From contig JAPUHK010000052.1 of assembly GCA_027297745.1 (NCBI GenBank), forward strand, positions 1-39,145: a stretch of 39,145 nt of DNA. The letters are read 5' to 3'. The notes beneath the pieces are model-generated. The model saw nothing but the letters and a program-made list of their open reading frames with translations, searched no databases and was not told the origin of the DNA. The position numbers and the translations under genes were made by a program. This DNA comes from Planctomycetota bacterium. Lineage in GTDB: Bacteria > Planctomycetota > PLA2. Below are positions 36,018-39,145 of the stretch, one piece after another; position 1 is the first letter of the stretch; every line of letters begins with the position of its first letter.

Positions 36018-37573
36018 TTGCGCTCGACGAACTGCCCGCCGTTCTCCGCTGCGAGCATACGCAAGAAGTAGTTGTCCACGACGTCGACCGCGATGGTGTG
36101 GATCGTGATCTTGAGGTCCTTGTTCCAGTTGCGCACGGCTTCCAGGATGGGCTCCGCGTCCATCAGCTTGGCGCCCTCGTACTTGTGGTCGGTGGGCGCG
36201 CCGTCGCTGAGCAGGAAGACGGTGTCTACCGATGCGCTGCCCGTGGTGACCGTGGGCCCCAGACCGCGCGCGATGTTGAAGGCCTCGCGCAGCGCCCCCA
36301 GGGTGTAGGTCGAGCCGGCCGCCTTCATCTGGTCGATGTCCTTTTGCGCCGCCTTCTTCTCTTTCAACGACGCCTTGGTCATCTTCGGTTTCCACAATCG
36401 GGCACCGTGGCTGAAAAAGATGATGTTGAAGTAGGCGTCCGAGGGCAGGTTGCGCACGGCGCGCTTGAGCTCGTTCTGGGCCACCTCCAGGCGGGTCTTG
36501 CCGGGCGCGGGCCCGTCGTCGGCCCCGGCCGGCCGGCCCGTGATGACCGTCTCGCGTTTCAGCGGATCGACCGGGTGGTCCATGCTGCCGGACACGTCGA
36601 TCACGTACAGGATGCGCTTGCTGCGGGTGATGATGCCGTAGAAGCGGTTGGCGTCCCCGCCGCGCACCGCGGTCTGCTCGGCCTCCCCCTTGTTCGCAGG
36701 GATGCGCTTGCCAACGTCGTGCCACCAGTGGGCCCAGATGTCCGGATAGGAGTGGTCCTGGCCGGTCATCTCCTGCAGGGCGTCGTTGATGTCGTCCAGC
36801 AGCCGCCCCTTTTCCTTGCGCATGGCCTCGATCAGCACGCCGCAGGCCTCGTCGCTCTTGCTCTGGCGCAGGCTGTCGATGGTCGCGGAGCGCACGCGCC
36901 AGTCCTTGTCGCGGATGTAGAGCTTGAGCAGCTCGAAGGAGTCCGTGCGCTTGAACTCGCCGAGCGCGCGGGCAACGGCCACGCGCACGCGCGGCGCCTG
37001 GTCGCCCTTCATCTGGCGCAGCTGCGAGAAGAAACGCTTGCTCCACGAGGCGTCGCCGACGGACTTGTGCCACTTGCCGCAAACGGAGGCGAACACGTAA
37101 CGCACGCGCCAGTTGTCGTGCTTCGGCATCACGAGCACCGCCTTGCGCAGCGTCTTGTCCTGCTCGTAGCGCCCCATGTACGTGATGATGACCTCGAAGG
37201 AGCTGAGCGCCTGCTTGTGCTTTTGCTCCTCCTTCTGCAGGCTGCGCTCCCAGCTGGAGCGGAAGGCCTGCTCCTGCGCGCTCAAGATCTGGCGGTCGTT
37301 GACCTTGCGCAGCTTGACCTCCCATTTGCGGATCTGCACCTCGCACCAGTCGATGTAGGCGCCGTAGTGGGAGACCACGTCGATCACGCCGGGCAGCGCC
37401 TCGGGGTGGTCGTAGCCGCACAGCTTCCCGAAGAGGCGCTCGCGCGTGCTGGGCTCGAGCTCCTCGAAGTCTGCCTCGAGCAGCTTCTTCTGGGCGTCGC
37501 GGGCCTCCTTCCGGGAGTCCGCGTACAGCAGGGACACGAAGAGGCACAGGCCCAGGCCGACGCGCAGGAGCAT
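36014..37573 (-). CDS. Exported HEAT-like plus vWA-domain protein, paralogue B
   Basis: Signal peptide [22 protein letters not shown]-like repeats; [34 protein letters not shown]. Confidence 0.85.
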   Translation of the reverse strand: MLLRVGLGLCLFVSLLYADSRKEARDAQKKLLEADFEELEPSTRERLFGKLCGYDHPEALPGVIDVVSHYGAYIDWCEVQIRKWEVKLRKVNDRQILSAQEQAFRSSWERSLQKEEQKHKQALSSFEVIITYMGRYEQDKTLRKAVLVMPKHDNWRVRYVFASVCGKWHKSVGDASWSKRFFSQLRQMKGDQAPRVRVAVARALGEFKRTDSFELLKLYIRDKDWRVRSATIDSLRQSKSDEACGVLIEAMRKEKGRLLDDINDALQEMTGQDHSYPDIWAHWWHDVGKRIPANKGEAEQTAVRGGDANRFYGIITRSKRILYVIDVSGSMDHPVDPLKRETVITGRPAGADDGPAPGKTRLEVAQNELKRAVRNLPSDAYFNIIFFSHGARLWKPKMTKASLKEKKAAQKDIDQMKAAGSTYTLGALREAFNIARGLGPTVTTGSASVDTVFLLSDGAPTDHKYEGAKLMDAEPILEAVRNWNKDLKITIHTIAVDVVDNYFLRMLAAENGGQFVERK

Positions 37574-37666
37574 GGTTCGAATTGTAGCCCTTATCTGGGG
37601 CCCATCGGACTGCCCTTGCCTGACCCCGAGCCCGCACCCGCCGGATCGGGCTCACGGGGGACCCGG

Positions 37667-38824
37667 CTATTCGCGCGTGAACGAGGCGGCGAGGCCCAGG
37701 CCGCCGGAGATGCACAGCGTAGCCAGCCCGCGGCCCACGTTGCGGCGGCGCATGGCGTGCAGCAGCGTGACGACGATGCGGGCGCCTGTGCAGCCGATGG
37801 GATGGCCGAGCGCGATCGCGCCGCCGTTCACGTTGAGCCGCTTCAGATCGAAGCCGAGCTCACGGCGGCAGGCCAGCACCTGCGCGGCAAAGGCTTCGTT
37901 GAGCTCGATCAGGCCGAAGTCGCTGAGCGTGTGCCCGGTGCGCTCCAGCAGCCGCCGCGTCGCGGGCACGGGCCCGATGCCCATGACCTTCGGGTCCACG
38001 CCGGCGGCGGCGTAGTCCTCGAACCACCCGAGCGGCTCTAGCCCCCGCTCCTTGACGGCGGACTCGGGCAACAACAACAGCGCGCAAGCGCCGTCCGTGA
38101 TGCCGGAGCTGTTGCCGGCGTGTACCGTGCCGCCTTCCTTGAAGATCGTCGGCAGCTTGCCCAGCTTTTGCAGCGTCGTGTCCGGACGCACGTGCTCGTC
38201 CGTGTCGACCACGCCCTTCTTGGTCTCGACGGGCACGATCTCGTCGCCAAAGACGCCGTCCCCGAGCGCCAGGCCCGCTTTGCGCTGCGAGGCGAGCGCG
38301 AACTGGTCCTGCTCTGGGCGGCCGATCTCATACTGCTCGGCCAGCGTCTCCGCCGTACGCCCCATCAGCTGGTCGGCCATGGGACACATGAAGCCGTCGC
38401 GGTACATCCCGTCCACCAGCTCGGAGTTGCCGAGCCGATAGCCGGTGCGCATGCGCTCCAGGAAGAACGGCAGACGGCTCATCGACTCGGTGCCGCCGGC
38501 GACGACGGCGCGCGCGCGGCCGAGCCTGATGGCTTCGACGCCGAGCGCGATGGACTTGAGGCCGGAGCCGCAAGCCATGTTGACCGTATGCGCCACACAG
38601 TCCTCGCCGAGGCCCGACTTGACCGCGACCTGCCGCGCGATGTTCGGCCCGGACCCCGCCTGGCGGCCGCAGCCGAAGATCAGCTCGTCGATCTGCAAAT
38701 CCAGGCCGTCCAAGAGCGCGGGGACGACGGCGATGCCCAGCTCCGGGGCGCTGAGCGTGCTCAGGCCGCCCAGGAACTTGCCGATCGGGGTGCGCAGCGC
38801 GCGGACGATGGCGACGCGTTCCAT
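37667..38824 (-). CDS. Thiolase (acetyl-CoA C-acyltransferase)
   Basis: [15 protein letters not shown] (active Cys), [63 protein letters not shown]. Confidence 0.95.
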   Translation of the reverse strand: MERVAIVRALRTPIGKFLGGLSTLSAPELGIAVVPALLDGLDLQIDELIFGCGRQAGSGPNIARQVAVKSGLGEDCVAHTVNMACGSGLKSIALGVEAIRLGRARAVVAGGTESMSRLPFFLERMRTGYRLGNSELVDGMYRDGFMCPMADQLMGRTAETLAEQYEIGRPEQDQFALASQRKAGLALGDGVFGDEIVPVETKKGVVDTDEHVRPDTTLQKLGKLPTIFKEGGTVHAGNSSGITDGACALLLLPESAVKERGLEPLGWFEDYAAAGVDPKVMGIGPVPATRRLLERTGHTLSDFGLIELNEAFAAQVLACRRELGFDLKRLNVNGGAIALGHPIGCTGARIVVTLLHAMRRRNVGRGLATLCISGGLGLAASFTRE

Positions 38825-38900
38825 GCTGCCGGGCGATCCTATCACCGCGCTCCAGATCGCCTGCCGGCGAGCCGCCGCGCCCGGCTAGAATCGCGCTTTC

Positions 38901-39145
38901 GTGCGGATCCCGGTAGGAATCCTCCTGCTCTTGATCGTGTCGCTCGGGCACGCGGAGCAAGACCTCACGGCGCGGGGCGAGGTGCTGGCACTGCTGAAGA
39001 GCGCCGGCGTGCAGGAGGCGCAGCTTGCCGTGCAGGATCGCAAGCTGCTGCGCAAGGACCCGAAGCTGTTCCCGGAAGACGACCCGCTCCTTCTCGATAT
39101 CGTGCGCGAAGCGCTGGACGAGCCGCTTGCACTTCCCAAGCGCTT
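38901..39145 (+). CDS. Exported hypothetical protein, truncated at the window 3' end
   Basis: GTG start, signal-peptide-like VRIPVGILLLLIVSLGHAEQD, open to the end of the window. Confidence 0.5.
   Translation, partial: MRIPVGILLLLIVSLGHAEQDLTARGEVLALLKSAGVQEAQLAVQDRKLLRKDPKLFPEDDPLLLDIVREALDEPLALPKR

Overview
High-GC bacterial window (Planctomycetota-like gene content; taxonomy is inference). No rRNA, tRNA or CRISPR was seen. The centre, about 8.5-30.1 kb on the + strand, is a Pel-type, c-di-GMP-controlled exopolysaccharide operon: pelA-like deacetylase 1, pelA-like paralogue 2, pelB, pelD, pelE, pelF, pelG, then a DUF1570-like HExxH protein. Its architecture is unusual. (1) PelA is duplicated; copy 2 has lost the catalytic motifs (DGDGF to GGSGF, HSVLH to HTVLQ). 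(2) Neither PelA copy has an N-terminal glycoside hydrolase domain, but a separate GH114-like lipoprotein lies in the convergent operon next door. (3) pelC has no space between pelB and pelD. (4) PelD is very large: a histone-like basic N-terminus, long acidic arms, and apparently two degenerate GGDEF-like domains that each keep an RxxD I-site-like motif. (5) PelD and PelG share acidic Thr-containing repeats (PTxTExFDDxxAF and LHDxxT), possibly for phospho-dependent scaffolding. Separately, a DUF3179-family gene at 6643-7626 has an in-frame TGA at the first Cys of its CPLC motif, followed by a perfect 8-bp hairpin with an apical-loop G at bacterial SECIS spacing. It is a candidate selenoprotein that the ORF track splits in two. 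Flanks hold a carboxypeptidase-regulatory-like repeat protein, a ChaN-like lipoprotein, a DinB-like protein, three small lipoproteins, an M50 protease, a thioredoxin-fold protein lacking CxxC, two vWA proteins and a thiolase.
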